DNA from: Clostridioides difficile_D
Lineage (GTDB): Bacteria; Bacillota; Clostridia; Peptostreptococcales; Peptostreptococcaceae
Direction of reading: 5' to 3'
DNA length: 64,000 nt
Assembly (NCBI GenBank): GCA_945861085.1
Contig: OX244046.1
Span: 2,604,001-2,668,000 of the forward strand
Shown here: positions 1-9,377 of the stretch, one piece after another
Numbering within the stretch: position 1 is the first letter of the stretch
How the letters are laid out: every line of letters begins with the position of its first letter
The notes under the pieces: model-generated
What the model saw: the letters and a program-made list of their open reading frames with translations, nothing else
Databases searched by the model: none
What the model was told of the DNA's origin: nothing
Made by a program: the position numbers and the translations under genes

Positions 1-1283
1 CTAACTAAAACTACTTTTTCTCCTTTTTCATTTGCTTTTACTACATCATCAGCATTGAAATAAACTTTACCACTTGCTGCACCTGGTGATGCTGGTAAAC
101 CTTTTGCTATAACCTTAGCTTCTTTTAATGCATTATCTTCAAATTTTGGATGTAATAATTGGTCTAATTGATTAGGTTCAATTCTCATTATAGCTTCTTT
201 TTCATCAATTATTCCAGCTTCAACTAAATCAACCACTACATTTATTGCTGCTGCTGCTGTTCTCTTACCATTTCTAGTTTGTAATATATATAATCTTTCA
301 TTTTCTATAGTAAACTCTATATCTTGCATATCTTTATAGTGACCTTCAAGTATATGAGTAATTTTTACAAATTCATCGAATACAGCTGGCATTACATCAG
401 CAAGAGTTGATATATTTTGAGGAGTTCTTATACCTGCAACAACATCTTCACCTTGTGCATTCATCAAGAATTCACCAAATAATTTGTTTTCTCCTGTAGC
501 TGGATTTCTAGTAAATGCAACACCTGTACCACTAGTCTCTCCCATGTTACCAAATACCATTGATTGAATATTTACTGCTGTTCCTAAGTTATGAGCTATA
601 TCATTCAATTTACGGTATACGATTGCACGAGGGTTATTCCATGATCTAAATACAGCCTCTATAGCAAGCATTAATTGCTCTTTTGGGTCTTGTGGGAAAT
701 CACTTTTTATTTCTTTTTTATAAATTGCTTTAAATTCTTTTACTATTTCTTTTAAATCATCAGTTGTAAGTTCTGTATCAACTGTGTATCCTTTTGCTTC
801 TTTTACTCTGTCTAATACATTTTCAAATTTATATTTTGGAACTTCCATAGCAACATCAGAAAACATTTGTATGAATCTTCTGTAACTATCATATGCAAAT
901 CTTTCATTTTGTGTAGCCTCTGCTAGACCAACAACACTATTGTCATTAAGACCTAGGTTAAGAATTGTATCCATCATTCCTGGCATAGAGAATACTGCAC
1001 CAGAACGAACTGATACTAATAATGGATTCTTATTGCATCCTAATGTTTTATTTAAGTCTTTTTCTAAAGTAGCTAAATGCTCTTCTATTTCTTTTATTAT
1101 CTCTGCTCTTATACTTTCATTGTTAACATAATAATCATTACATGCTTCTGTTGTTATAGTGAATCCAGGAGGAACAGGTAAGCCTATCTTAGTCATTTCT
1201 GCTAAATTGGCACCTTTACCTCCTAGTAAAGATTTCATGTCTTTGCTTCCTTCACCAAAACTATAAACATACTTAGTTTCCAT
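1..1283 (-). CDS. ppdK: Pyruvate, phosphate dikinase (N-terminal part, cut by window edge)
   Basis: Interconverts pyruvate, ATP and Pi with PEP, AMP and PPi in the cytoplasm, linking glycolysis and gluconeogenesis. The reading frame enters from the window edge and starts at ATG 1281-1283 behind a GGGGG ribosome binding site. The visible ~427 residues cover the ATP-grasp nucleotide-binding region (METKYVYSFGEG start, GGKGANLAEM, SVRSGAVFSMPGMMDT) and reach the start of the phosphohistidine swivel domain (LPASPGAASGKVYF). The catalytic His and the PEP-binding domain lie outside the window. Immediately downstream of its own regulatory enzyme and a CcpN-type repressor, which supports the call. 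Family assignment is very secure. Confidence 0.96.
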   Translation of the reverse strand, partial: METKYVYSFGEGSKDMKSLLGGKGANLAEMTKIGLPVPPGFTITTEACNDYYVNNESIRAEIIKEIEEHLATLEKDLNKTLGCNKNPLLVSVRSGAVFSMPGMMDTILNLGLNDNSVVGLAEATQNERFAYDSYRRFIQMFSDVAMEVPKYKFENVLDRVKEAKGYTVDTELTTDDLKEIVKEFKAIYKKEIKSDFPQDPKEQLMLAIEAVFRSWNNPRAIVYRKLNDIAHNLGTAVNIQSMVFGNMGETSGTGVAFTRNPATGENKLFGEFLMNAQGEDVVAGIRTPQNISTLADVMPAVFDEFVKITHILEGHYKDMQDIEFTIENERLYILQTRNGKRTAAAAINVVVDLVEAGIIDEKEAIMRIEPNQLDQLLHPKFEDNALKEAKVIAKGLPASPGAASGKVYFNADDVVKANEKGEKVVLV

Positions 1284-1343
1284 TGTTAAATCCCCCATTA
1301 ATCTTTTTATTTTAATTTATATTATTTTTATTAATAGACATTA

Positions 1344-2180
1344 TTAAATTTCTATTTCTTTGTATATCTTTAGACCATTTTCTTTCATTATGTCTAAAAT
1401 TATACCTGCTGTTTCTTCTATTGCCTTATTTGAAACATTTATTACTGGGCATCCAATTCTTTTCATTATTTCTTCTGAATAATCTAACTCCTGAAGTATT
1501 CTTTCTAAATTAGCATAGTTTGCTTTACTAGATAAACCTAAAGCTTTTAATCTTTGAGTTCTTATTTCATTCAGCTTTTCAGGTGAATTAGTAAGACCTA
1601 TTATCTTCTTAGTATCTATCTCAAATACTTCTTTAGGAATTGGTATTTCTGGAACTAATGGAACATTAGCTACTTTTATATTTTTATTAGCTAAATACAT
1701 ACTCAAAGGAGTCTTAGATGTTCTTGAAATTCCCACTAAAATTATGTCTGCTTGAAGAACACCTCTAGGGTCTTTCCCATCATCATATTTTACTGCAAAC
1801 TCTATAGCTTCAACTCTCTTAAAGTAAGATTCGTCTAATTTTCTAATTATACCAGCTTCTCTTTTAGGTTTTCTTCCTGTTCTCTTGCTTATTTCTCTTA
1901 GTATATCTGTCATCAAGTCTATACAACTAAGACCTTCTCTTTCACAATATCTTTCAACAATACTGCATAATTCTTCATCAACTAATGTATATACAATCAA
2001 AGCGTTTTCAGCTTTTGCATTTTCCAAAGTTTCAAGTAGTACTCCTTTATTAATCATGTATGGAAATCTTTTTATTTCATAAGTTTCATTCACATAAAAC
2101 TGTGACATACATGCTTTTGCAACTTGTTGTGCAGTCTCCCCTACTGAATCTGATACTGCATATATAATTAGGTTTTTCAC
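1344..2180 (-). CDS. ppsR: Pyruvate, phosphate dikinase regulatory protein (kinase/phosphorylase, DUF299/YqfL)
   Basis: Bifunctional enzyme that, in this family, inactivates PPDK by ADP-dependent phosphorylation of an active-site Thr and reactivates it by Pi-dependent dephosphorylation. The ~278-aa protein begins with YAVSDSVGETA and carries the family P-loop-like motif GISRTSKTPLSMYLA near residue 150. I choose GTG at 2178-2180: the AGGAGG site is 7 bases upstream of it, while the in-frame ATG at 2186 sits almost on top of that site. It lies between ccpN-like and ppdK on the same strand, 60 bp before ppdK, so modifier and target are probably co-transcribed. The substrate is inferred from family and neighbour. 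Confidence 0.93.
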   Translation of the reverse strand: MKNLIIYAVSDSVGETAQQVAKACMSQFYVNETYEIKRFPYMINKGVLLETLENAKAENALIVYTLVDEELCSIVERYCEREGLSCIDLMTDILREISKRTGRKPKREAGIIRKLDESYFKRVEAIEFAVKYDDGKDPRGVLQADIILVGISRTSKTPLSMYLANKNIKVANVPLVPEIPIPKEVFEIDTKKIIGLTNSPEKLNEIRTQRLKALGLSSKANYANLERILQELDYSEEIMKRIGCPVINVSNKAIEETAGIILDIMKENGLKIYKEIEI

Positions 2181-2192
2181 CAGCATACCTCC

Positions 2193-2831
2193 TTAATTGT
2201 CAACTATTTCTAAGAATAGCTTAGTTATGTTGGTTTTTGATATTCTCCCAACAACTCTCATATGATTTTTGTCTTCTCCCTTATATTCAACAATTGGAAT
2301 CGAATCTACTTCATGTTCTATTATTTTTCTTGAAGCTAATAAAACACTTGCTCCTTTAGTTAGAGTAACTACATTTGGAGTTCTTGTCATTATCATACCT
2401 ATTGGCATCTTATTTATATCAGAACCTCCTATAGTTGCTTTTAACAAGTCTTTTCTGGAAACAACTCCACATAGCTCTTCATTTTCATCTATAATAACTA
2501 TACTCCCTACATCAGATAAAAACATAGTGACTATTACATCATATATACTTTCGTCCTTCTTAGCTAGTACAGGCATGCTCATTATATCTTCTACTGTTTT
2601 TTCTTTTATACTTTTACCAATTAAATTAATTTCACTGACTCCTGAATAAAAATATCCAACTTTTGGTCTTGCGTCTAATATTCCTGTCATTGTTAATATA
2701 GCTAAATCAGATCTAAGTGTAGCACGAGTCACATTCAAGCTGGAGGCAATACTTTCACTCGTTATTGGTTCATTTTCCTTAACTATATCTATAATTTTTA
2801 GCTGTCTTTCATTAAGCTGAATAATAATCAC
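2193..2831 (-). CDS. ccpN: CcpN/YqzB-type transcriptional repressor (HTH plus two CBS domains)
   Basis: About 212 residues: an N-terminal winged HTH (roughly 5-60, with SLNVTRATLRSDLAILTMTG as recognition region) followed by paired CBS domains (about 80-205; VVSRKDLLKA and VVGRISKTNI end the two CBS units). In Bacillus, CcpN represses gluconeogenic genes, and CBS pairs sense adenine nucleotides. Here it heads a presumed operon with the PPDK regulator and PPDK, so it probably controls PEP/pyruvate interconversion. The GTG start at 2829-2831 sits very close to an AAGAAGG site, so the true start may be a few codons downstream. The target genes are inferred from position. Confidence 0.88.
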   Translation of the reverse strand: MIIIQLNERQLKIIDIVKENEPITSESIASSLNVTRATLRSDLAILTMTGILDARPKVGYFYSGVSEINLIGKSIKEKTVEDIMSMPVLAKKDESIYDVIVTMFLSDVGSIVIIDENEELCGVVSRKDLLKATIGGSDINKMPIGMIMTRTPNVVTLTKGASVLLASRKIIEHEVDSIPIVEYKGEDKNHMRVVGRISKTNITKLFLEIVDN

Positions 2832-3208
2832 CTTCTTTCATTGTGCTATACTTTTTATCTTTTCGCATCTTATATAGTATATTATATAACTATATATATC
2901 ATTCTGTAAACAGATTTTTTACTGAATACGATATATTTTTTACTAAGTTCTCTTGCTTAAAGATATTTATTATATATTAATGGGGGATAATTCTTTAATT
3001 AATAGAACTATATTAGTATTACAGTTAATATTATAATACATAATTGGTCATTTTAATTCATTTTATATTAAAATTTTTAATAATATTATTTTAATATGAA
3101 TACAAAGTTGCAGAACCAATTTAGATTAAACGTACTAGTATTTTTTATAATTACAAATAAGCTATAATATACTTCTAAACAAAATATCCTAACAAAAATA
3201 TATAAAAA
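2832..3208. other. AT-rich intergenic region upstream of the ccpN-ppsR-ppdK operon
   Basis: This stretch of about 380 bp is very AT-rich and has no ORF with a credible ribosome binding site. It should contain the promoter of the ccpN-like gene, but I could not choose one convincing -35/-10 pair among the many TATA-like strings. Confidence 0.5.
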
Positions 3209-3250
3209 TTTAAAAGGGCTGATTTAGAAATAACTATCAACCCTTTTAAA
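3209..3250 (-). terminator. Rho-independent terminator of the PTS/oxidoreductase operon
   Basis: Perfect 10-bp arms TTTAAAAGGG (3209-3218) and CCCTTTTAAA (3241-3250), with further inner pairing, lie 28 bp past the stop codon of the oxidoreductase gene. The A-run on the other side gives a U-tract on the minus strand. Confidence 0.8.
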
Positions 3251-3278
3251 TAATATCTATTTATATTACCATCAAATC

Positions 3279-4571
3279 TTACCCAAATATTTTTTCTTGT
3301 AATTGTCTTAAGTGATATAAAGTAGTATCTTTTTCTATCTCTACCATATCATAAGTTATAACTTCTCCTTTTTTAATATCTTTAACAACTTTAGTCTTTT
3401 TGCTAATTAAACCAATAGGTACAGCATTCATAGCTTTTGCTACATCATATTTTTCTATAGTACCATAGCATGTATATGCTCCATATCCATCCATATACTC
3501 ACCTTTTTTCAAATCTTTCTTAGCTATAGTCATAACTTCTGCAACTAGTCCAGCTTTAGGCACTATTGTAGCCTTATGCTCTAAAACTGCCATAGCCGCT
3601 GATAAAGGAGTCTCTAAACTACATAAATGATATGGTCTGTATAATATGTAATTAGGTCCATCACCCATACTTAAATATTTTAGTTCATCATTAACTGCTT
3701 TTAATTTATGAGCAACTACTACGAAAACTCCAGGTGCTATACCATTTACAAAATCAACTACACCATAATTATCTAATACTCCACCTTCGCTTTTTAATGC
3801 ATATTTCTTAGGTACTTCATTTACTGTAGCCTCAATACCATGACCACCTCTTATATCAGGTACAAATCCAGTTGCATTACACATTAAAGCCATTTCTACC
3901 ATTGTTTTAGTTCCTTCTTTAAAAGAAGCTATCATATGAGGCGAAGCTCCTTTTCTTTCTGCTTCTTCTCTAACTGTGTCAGGATTACAATCTAAATCCA
4001 ATTTATTATTTTTACCTTTACCTATTACTCTAACTTCAAATCCCATTGCATCTGCAAAATCAAATAATTCCATTACTGCACCTGGCTCATCTCCTGCAGA
4101 ACCTGTAAATATTACTCCAGCATCATCCGCTAACTTTTTAAGTATTGGTCCAACAACACAATCAGTTTCAGCATTTAACATAACTATATGTTTTTTATTT
4201 AAAATAGAATTTAATGCTATCTCTGCACCAATTGCAATACCACCAGTTGCATCTATAACTACATCTATTGACTTAGTTTTACAAGCCACAAGAAAATCAT
4301 TACATGTCAATACTTTTCCTTCTTGTAGTTTCATTTCTGCATCATTTTCATTTGTTACATTATCTATAAGTTCTTCATCTATTCCTGCATCAGTAAATGC
4401 TTTATAAGCCAACTCTAAATTTATATCTACAACAATAGAAGCCTCAATCCCTTTCATATTTGCCATTTGGCTTACCATTCCATTTCCCATATGCCCAGCT
4501 CCTATAAGAGCCACTTTTATTTTTTTACCTTCTTCTTCCAATTTTGCAAGTTTTCTGTTTAAATCTAACAT
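3279..4571 (-). CDS. NAD(P)-dependent oxidoreductase, homoserine dehydrogenase-like with C-terminal SAF domain
   Basis: A 430-aa protein with a Rossmann motif near the N terminus (VALIGAGHMGNGMV, about 20-33), a homoserine-dehydrogenase-like middle (DATGGIAIGAE, GSAGDEPGAVMELFDFA) and a C-terminal SAF domain (about 345-420). It belongs with predicted homoserine dehydrogenases carrying a SAF domain, whose members mostly have unknown substrates. It is the last gene of a glucitol-type PTS operon (37 bp after the EIIA gene), so it probably acts on the phosphorylated polyol or acid delivered by that PTS. It is not a short-chain sorbitol-6-phosphate dehydrogenase. Start ATG 4569-4571 has an AGGAGG site. 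The NAD(P)-binding fold is clear; the substrate is not. Confidence 0.8.
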   Translation of the reverse strand: MLDLNRKLAKLEEEGKKIKVALIGAGHMGNGMVSQMANMKGIEASIVVDINLELAYKAFTDAGIDEELIDNVTNENDAEMKLQEGKVLTCNDFLVACKTKSIDVVIDATGGIAIGAEIALNSILNKKHIVMLNAETDCVVGPILKKLADDAGVIFTGSAGDEPGAVMELFDFADAMGFEVRVIGKGKNNKLDLDCNPDTVREEAERKGASPHMIASFKEGTKTMVEMALMCNATGFVPDIRGGHGIEATVNEVPKKYALKSEGGVLDNYGVVDFVNGIAPGVFVVVAHKLKAVNDELKYLSMGDGPNYILYRPYHLCSLETPLSAAMAVLEHKATIVPKAGLVAEVMTIAKKDLKKGEYMDGYGAYTCYGTIEKYDVAKAMNAVPIGLISKKTKVVKDIKKGEVITYDMVEIEKDTTLYHLRQLQEKIFG

Positions 4572-4607
4572 ATCAATTCCTCCTAGTATAATAATTTTAT
4601 TTTCAAA

Positions 4608-4964
4608 TTAAGAAATAGTTATTAAATCTCCAATAGTTATGTTTGGATTTCCTATTTCTACATGTATTTCTCCTGGTAAGTTTACTTCACATTCTCCATC
4701 AAATTTGATTGTACAGTGCCCAATTTCCCTAAGAGTCTTTTGAGCAATATCACCAACTGAAACTATACAATAATCTCTATTTCCTATTGTAAGTGTATCC
4801 CCTACTTCAACATCACTTTTTAATGTTGATATTGAATGAATTACAGATATATCCTTTAAGTCATCATCATTAATGGTTTCGTCATATATAATAAGACAAT
4901 TACTCTCATCCATTAACTCTTTAACTAAACTGCCTATTCCACTTATCTTAACTTCATATTTCAT
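4608..4964 (-). CDS. srlB: PTS glucitol/sorbitol-family EIIA component
   Basis: A 118-aa cytoplasmic phosphocarrier that passes phosphate from HPr to the EIIB domain. It aligns with SrlB/GutB: a central VIHSIS segment holds the likely phospho-His at about residue 42, and the family block LREIGHCTIKFDG lies near 80-92. Size matches E. coli SrlB (about 123 aa). It follows the GutM-like gene by 34 bp, with a GGGAGG site before ATG 4962-4964. The sugar specificity is only as good as the family name; many glucitol-family PTSs carry other polyols. Confidence 0.9.
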   Translation of the reverse strand: MKYEVKISGIGSLVKELMDESNCLIIYDETINDDDLKDISVIHSISTLKSDVEVGDTLTIGNRDYCIVSVGDIAQKTLREIGHCTIKFDGECEVNLPGEIHVEIGNPNITIGDLITIS

Positions 4965-4998
4965 GACATTCCTCCCGATAATTTATATTTATATTAAG

Positions 4999-5358
4999 TT
5001 AATTAAAAGAAACATTTATTTTTTCTTTTATAAATTTTATAGCTTGTACAATACTTTCTTCATCTTTAAATTTTTGCTCTGCACTATATATATCTAGTCC
5101 TTCTATTTCCTCAATCTCTTTAAACTTAGCCATTACTGTACGTCCTTTTAAAATTTCTCCAAACTTTATAAATCCATCTAAATCTGAAGATATAATAGCT
5201 ATACTCCCTTTAGAAAAATAGCTTTTCTTTTTACCTGTAGACACTATATCACCCTTTTTTTTGGCTCTATTTAAAGTTTTAAAATACAATTTATTCTGCT
5301 TCATTATAAATAGAGTATTTAGAATATAAGCAACAAATAAAATCACAAGTAGTTTCAT
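4999..5358 (-). CDS. srlM: GutM-family glucitol operon activator-like protein
   Basis: About 119 residues: one N-terminal membrane segment (MKLLVILFVAYILNTLFIM), a short basic stretch, then a small soluble domain (KGSIAIISSDLDGFIKFGEIL). This is the architecture of GutM, an accessory activator of glucitol operons. ATG 5356-5358 is chosen because GGAAGG lies 8-9 bases upstream; a longer reading to 5424 would add an unsupported 22 residues. It sits between the PRD regulator and the EIIA gene. The family is reasonably clear; how GutM works is poorly known. Confidence 0.82.
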   Translation of the reverse strand: MKLLVILFVAYILNTLFIMKQNKLYFKTLNRAKKKGDIVSTGKKKSYFSKGSIAIISSDLDGFIKFGEILKGRTVMAKFKEIEEIEGLDIYSAEQKFKDEESIVQAIKFIKEKINVSFN

Positions 5359-5427
5359 ATTTATACACCTTCCACAAATCGAATTATTCTTTAAGTTTAT
5401 AAAATAACTATAAATTCTGTACAATCG

Positions 5428-7401
5428 TTACATAAGGTTTTTGAGTAACACCTTTTTAAATTCTAAAAAACTTCTACATTTACTTATCTTATTTGTCAAT
5501 TTTACATCTTGTCCTATCTTTAAAACTTCTTCATAAATTTTCACCAATAAGTCTGAATCCATCTTATTCTCACATGGAAACATCGTCATAAGAATTATTT
5601 TTATGCTTCTATTTGCATATTCTATTGGTTCTTCTAAAATTCCAACTGCCATTAAAAATTTATCTGATTTTCCATTTACGGAATGTGGAAATAATAGACC
5701 TTTATCAAAGACTGTGGGAGATTTTTCTTCTCTATTTATTATATTTTTTCTAAAATTATCATCAATACATCCCAAATCCATAAGTTTGTCCATCATTTTT
5801 TCTAATGAACCAATTATAGTCTTTTCATTCAATATCATAAATTTATCTTCATCCAGCAAATTATTTATTAATAAATTTGTAGAATTAGTAGTATCAATAT
5901 TTCCTTCTCTTAGGCACAACACTGTTTTTAGTTGTTCTCTTAGTTTATTTTCATCAAATATTGTATTTATTTTTAATACTATTGTGTTTATATTCGATGT
6001 GTCTAAATCAATAGTTGTAAAAACTATATCGTATTCATTTAAATTAATATTTCTCAAATTAAAACTTGAAAGAGTATCAATTTTAGGATTATTTCCTATC
6101 AATTTTTCTACTCTTATTTTTAATAGTTTTGCTGTTCCTAGACCTGTACTACATATAATTGCTATTTTCTTTATTGAATAAAATCTACTACTATTTCTTT
6201 CTAAATATCCACTGAAATGAATTGCTATATAACCAATCTCATCTTCTGAAACTTCTAAATTATACTTTGTCTCTATTACTCTTCCTGCTATTTGTGCTAA
6301 TTTAAATGGAAGTATATAGTTTTGTTTAATCTCTTCTAACAAAACATTTTTTAACTTTATATTAAATAATAGTCTGTTTAGAGTAAAACTAAGATGATAT
6401 CCTAGTCCAACTCTTAATTCATCTTCATTTATAAAAATTCCCATATCAAGATATATTTGATTAAATATATTTTCCATTAACTCATCAATATTTTTACTAA
6501 TTCTACTGCTATTTAAAGCACATTCTGATGCTGGTGCATTTCCACTCACCAGTGGTATAGTCAAATAAATAATTTCCTCATCATTTAAAATACATTCAAA
6601 TATTTCTGATATTATGTGTTTTATTTCTCTAGCAATAAGGTATTCATCATATGATTTAAGTAAATCGAACTTTACATCATATTCTTTTACTTTCTTTGTT
6701 TCCCTTGCTCTATAGACTAAAACTACTACGTAGTTAATAACCTCTCTTAACATTTCATCTGTAACATAAAAATTATTCTTCTTGAATAAACTCAATAGTT
6801 TTTCTTCTAAATTTACGATTTCTTCCTTTTTAATTTCTTTAAAATATCTTGAATTATTGAAATCCTTCCTTGAGTTTTTATACAGTTGATTTAATATAAG
6901 AAGCCTAATATCAAGTTCATTTCCATTCAATTTCATACCTGTATTCTGTTTTTTTATTAAGTTTAAATTATATGAAGCTAAAACTTTTTCTACATACTGG
7001 AAATCATTTACTAGAGTAGTTCTTCCTACACACATCTCATCTGCCAAAGTATCAAGTGTAATAAATCCATCTAGTTCTACCAAATAATTTAGTATAAAAT
7101 CTACTCTATCTTCTTTTGAATTTAATGAAAATACATTTTTTCTATTCATATCAATAATCTTATTGAGTATCTGCTCATCTTTTATCTCCAGTTTATAACC
7201 TTGACCCTTTATATATTTAATTACTGCTATGTCACTACCTAAATCTGTATTCAATTGTTTTATATACGTCCTCACACTTCTAGTTGTGACATTCAATTCG
7301 TTTGCTATTGAATTAATACTTACAAACTCTTTTTTGCTACATATAATCAATATCTTAAATATCTTGTGGTCAATAGAAGGAATTTTCTCAGTTACATTCA
7401 T
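5428..7401 (-). CDS. PRD-containing transcriptional regulator with EIIB- and EIIA-like domains (MtlR/LicR type)
   Basis: A 657-aa DNA-binding activator whose activity in this family is set by PTS phosphorylation. Order: winged HTH (about 10-65), second HTH/Mga-like region (about 95-140), PRD1 (about 195-290), PRD2 (about 305-400), EIIB-Gat-like domain with Cys417 in CSTGLGTAKLL, and a C-terminal EIIA domain with His573 in LLFPHSVNG. PRD2 keeps both expected histidines (His336 in GYHLSF, His395 in AIHFSG). In PRD1 the matching positions read Tyr224 (VINYVV) and Pro283 (LTIPLVSG), so PRD1 looks unphosphorylatable. ATG 7399-7401 has GGAGG 8 bases upstream; a 22-residue longer ORF lacks a site. 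Lies inside the PTS operon it probably controls. Confidence 0.9.
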   Translation of the reverse strand: MNVTEKIPSIDHKIFKILIICSKKEFVSINSIANELNVTTRSVRTYIKQLNTDLGSDIAVIKYIKGQGYKLEIKDEQILNKIIDMNRKNVFSLNSKEDRVDFILNYLVELDGFITLDTLADEMCVGRTTLVNDFQYVEKVLASYNLNLIKKQNTGMKLNGNELDIRLLILNQLYKNSRKDFNNSRYFKEIKKEEIVNLEEKLLSLFKKNNFYVTDEMLREVINYVVVLVYRARETKKVKEYDVKFDLLKSYDEYLIAREIKHIISEIFECILNDEEIIYLTIPLVSGNAPASECALNSSRISKNIDELMENIFNQIYLDMGIFINEDELRVGLGYHLSFTLNRLLFNIKLKNVLLEEIKQNYILPFKLAQIAGRVIETKYNLEVSEDEIGYIAIHFSGYLERNSSRFYSIKKIAIICSTGLGTAKLLKIRVEKLIGNNPKIDTLSSFNLRNINLNEYDIVFTTIDLDTSNINTIVLKINTIFDENKLREQLKTVLCLREGNIDTTNSTNLLINNLLDEDKFMILNEKTIIGSLEKMMDKLMDLGCIDDNFRKNIINREEKSPTVFDKGLLFPHSVNGKSDKFLMAVGILEEPIEYANRSIKIILMTMFPCENKMDSDLLVKIYEEVLKIGQDVKLTNKISKCRSFLEFKKVLLKNLM

Positions 7402-7528
7402 TTTGTATCTCCTCCTTGATTTCATTCTAGTACAAATTTGAAACCAAATTAATACATAAAATTTCACTTTAACAAAGGAAAATTTAGTATTAATCTAAAT
7501 CGATAATTACAGCTAATTAATAGTATAA

Positions 7529-7565
7529 AAGCTAGTCTTTCATTAATAAAAATCTTGACTAGCTT
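7529..7565 (-). terminator. Hairpin between the EIIBC gene and the PRD regulator
   Basis: Perfect 9-bp arms AAGCTAGTC (7529-7537) and GACTAGCTT (7557-7565) lie 53 bp past the srlE stop, followed on the minus strand by TTTTATAC. It probably terminates or attenuates transcription between the membrane components and the regulator gene. The U-tract is short, so partial read-through is likely. Confidence 0.6.
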
Positions 7566-7617
7566 AAACTTATATTTACAATTTTATTAATTTTAAACTT
7601 CACGTTGACATTAAGTG

Positions 7618-8631
7618 TTATTTAAGTGCAAAGACTGCAACTCCATATGCAATAATAACAGATATTGGCCCAGTTATTAAACGAGAGTAAAATAAAGCCG
7701 GAACACCATACTCTACAGTTTCTGGTTCTGCTTCTCCTAAGCTTAGTCCTACTGGAACAAAATCACATCCAGCTTGTCCATTTATTGCAAATAATGCTGG
7801 AAGTGCTAAATATACTGGTATTGCACCAAGACCAATTTGTGTACCTACAAGAGTTCCTACTACTTGAGCTATAACTGCGCCAGGTCCTAATATTGGTGAT
7901 AAGAATGGAAGTGTGCAAATTATTGAAATAATCAATAATCCACCGATATTACCTGCAAGTGGAGATATAACTTTTGCAATCCAATCTCCCAGTCCAGATG
8001 CTAAAATAATTCCCATAAGCATACTTACAAATGCCATAAATGGTATTACATTATTCATTACCATTTGAATAGTATCTCGACCTGCATCATAAAACTTTGA
8101 TACTACTTGTCCTGCACCTTGACCAATAGAAAGTATTATATTCTTTTTAGCGTATTCTCCCTGAGCTTTTGACTTAACCTCATCATAATTATCAGGCTTT
8201 CTAATAGAACTCTTATTTTCACTTTTATTTTCTTGAGATTTTTTTTGAATGTCTTCTCCATCTAAAACACTTATACAATTAGGACTAACATCTGATACAT
8301 AGTATTCCTCTGTTATAAATTTTGCTAAAGGACCTGTTTTTCCAACTGGATTTACATTAATTGTAGGTATTTTTTTCTTTGGATAAACTCCACATCTAGC
8401 AGTTCCACCACAATCAATAATAACTACTGCCACTTCTTCATCAGAAATCCCAGTTTTAAATCCATCTACAATTTCACAACCCAGTAGTTCTTTTATTTTT
8501 AATGTTACTTCATGAATACCACCAGCAGTCATTGATAATATCTTATTTCTATTGCCTTCTTTTTTTATATATAAAGGACCTCCCCAGCCTGAACTTCCCT
8601 TTTCTATTTTTAATATTTTATTTTCCTCCAT
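7618..8631 (-). CDS. srlE: PTS glucitol/sorbitol-family EIIBC component
   Basis: A 337-aa protein. The N-terminal EIIB domain (about 1-125) carries the phospho-Cys motif IIDCGGTARCGVYP, with Cys74 as the likely phosphorylation site. A charged linker (about 130-165) leads to a membrane half with several hydrophobic spans (about 175-337). It closely resembles E. coli SrlE. ATG 8629-8631 has a GGAGGTAGA site and follows srlA by 12 bp. It phosphorylates the incoming polyol during transport at the membrane. Substrate by family only. Confidence 0.93.
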   Translation of the reverse strand: MEENKILKIEKGSSGWGGPLYIKKEGNRNKILSMTAGGIHEVTLKIKELLGCEIVDGFKTGISDEEVAVVIIDCGGTARCGVYPKKKIPTINVNPVGKTGPLAKFITEEYYVSDVSPNCISVLDGEDIQKKSQENKSENKSSIRKPDNYDEVKSKAQGEYAKKNIILSIGQGAGQVVSKFYDAGRDTIQMVMNNVIPFMAFVSMLMGIILASGLGDWIAKVISPLAGNIGGLLIISIICTLPFLSPILGPGAVIAQVVGTLVGTQIGLGAIPVYLALPALFAINGQAGCDFVPVGLSLGEAEPETVEYGVPALFYSRLITGPISVIIAYGVAVFALK

Positions 8632-8643
8632 TTTATCTACCTC

Positions 8644-9189
8644 CTAAGCCTTATTTGTTACTTTATTTTTTCTTGTTAAAAAAGCATACATTTTTTCTGT
8701 TACTATACCTCTTATAAAAATTACAATTAGACCAACTATAAAATACCATAACGCTAGTGTAGTAGTTTCTTTACCTAAAGTAGTCAAACCTGCTGATATT
8801 CCTAACCATACAAAAAGTTCTCCTGCATTTGCATGTGGAAAAAGCCCTGTAATTGGATGTACAAATGAAACTGCTGCATCATAAAATCCTGCTTTATGTT
8901 CTTCTTTTAGAAATCTACCAAATGTATAACACATAGGATTTCCCAAGAAAAATACTGATACTAGTGGAAGTAGAACATATCTTGTAAAAGAATTTCTTCC
9001 TAGTTTAGAAGCCCAATTATTAACTCTTTCTTCACCAATTATCTTAATCAAAGAGTTAATTGCTACCATTAATACAATTAACGTTGGAAGAGTACCTGAA
9101 ATAAGACCTACAAATTGTTCTCCTCCTTTCTGAAACAAACCGATAAACCACTCTGCACCTTTACTTAGACCTGTAATAACGTTTTCCAT
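8644..9189 (-). CDS. srlA: PTS glucitol/sorbitol-family EIIC component
   Basis: A 181-aa integral membrane protein of the EIIC2/GutA family, with about four hydrophobic spans and the family segment FFLGNPMCYTFGRFLKEEHK. E. coli SrlA is 187 aa. It is the first gene of the PTS operon, with GGGAGG before ATG 9187-9189, and works with SrlE to form the permease. The operon promoter must lie in 9190-9490. Confidence 0.92.
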   Translation of the reverse strand: MENVITGLSKGAEWFIGLFQKGGEQFVGLISGTLPTLIVLMVAINSLIKIIGEERVNNWASKLGRNSFTRYVLLPLVSVFFLGNPMCYTFGRFLKEEHKAGFYDAAVSFVHPITGLFPHANAGELFVWLGISAGLTTLGKETTTLALWYFIVGLIVIFIRGIVTEKMYAFLTRKNKVTNKA

Positions 9190-9377
9190 AAAATTATAAC
9201 CTCCCTATAATATCTTTAAATTTTACTACTCACCATAAATTTTACAAATTACTTCTTTTTTCTGTACTATATGCTATTATTATAAATGTTTTTTATTAAT
9301 ATCATTTTAATATAATATTTTTGATAAATAAATACATCTTTTTTCAACTTTAGGAAGGAAAAAATTGTACTAATTAG

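Noticed and set aside
3096..3167. 23-codon plus-strand ORF in the ccpN-upstream region
   Set aside because: No ribosome binding site and no promoter in a stretch of low-complexity AT-rich DNA.
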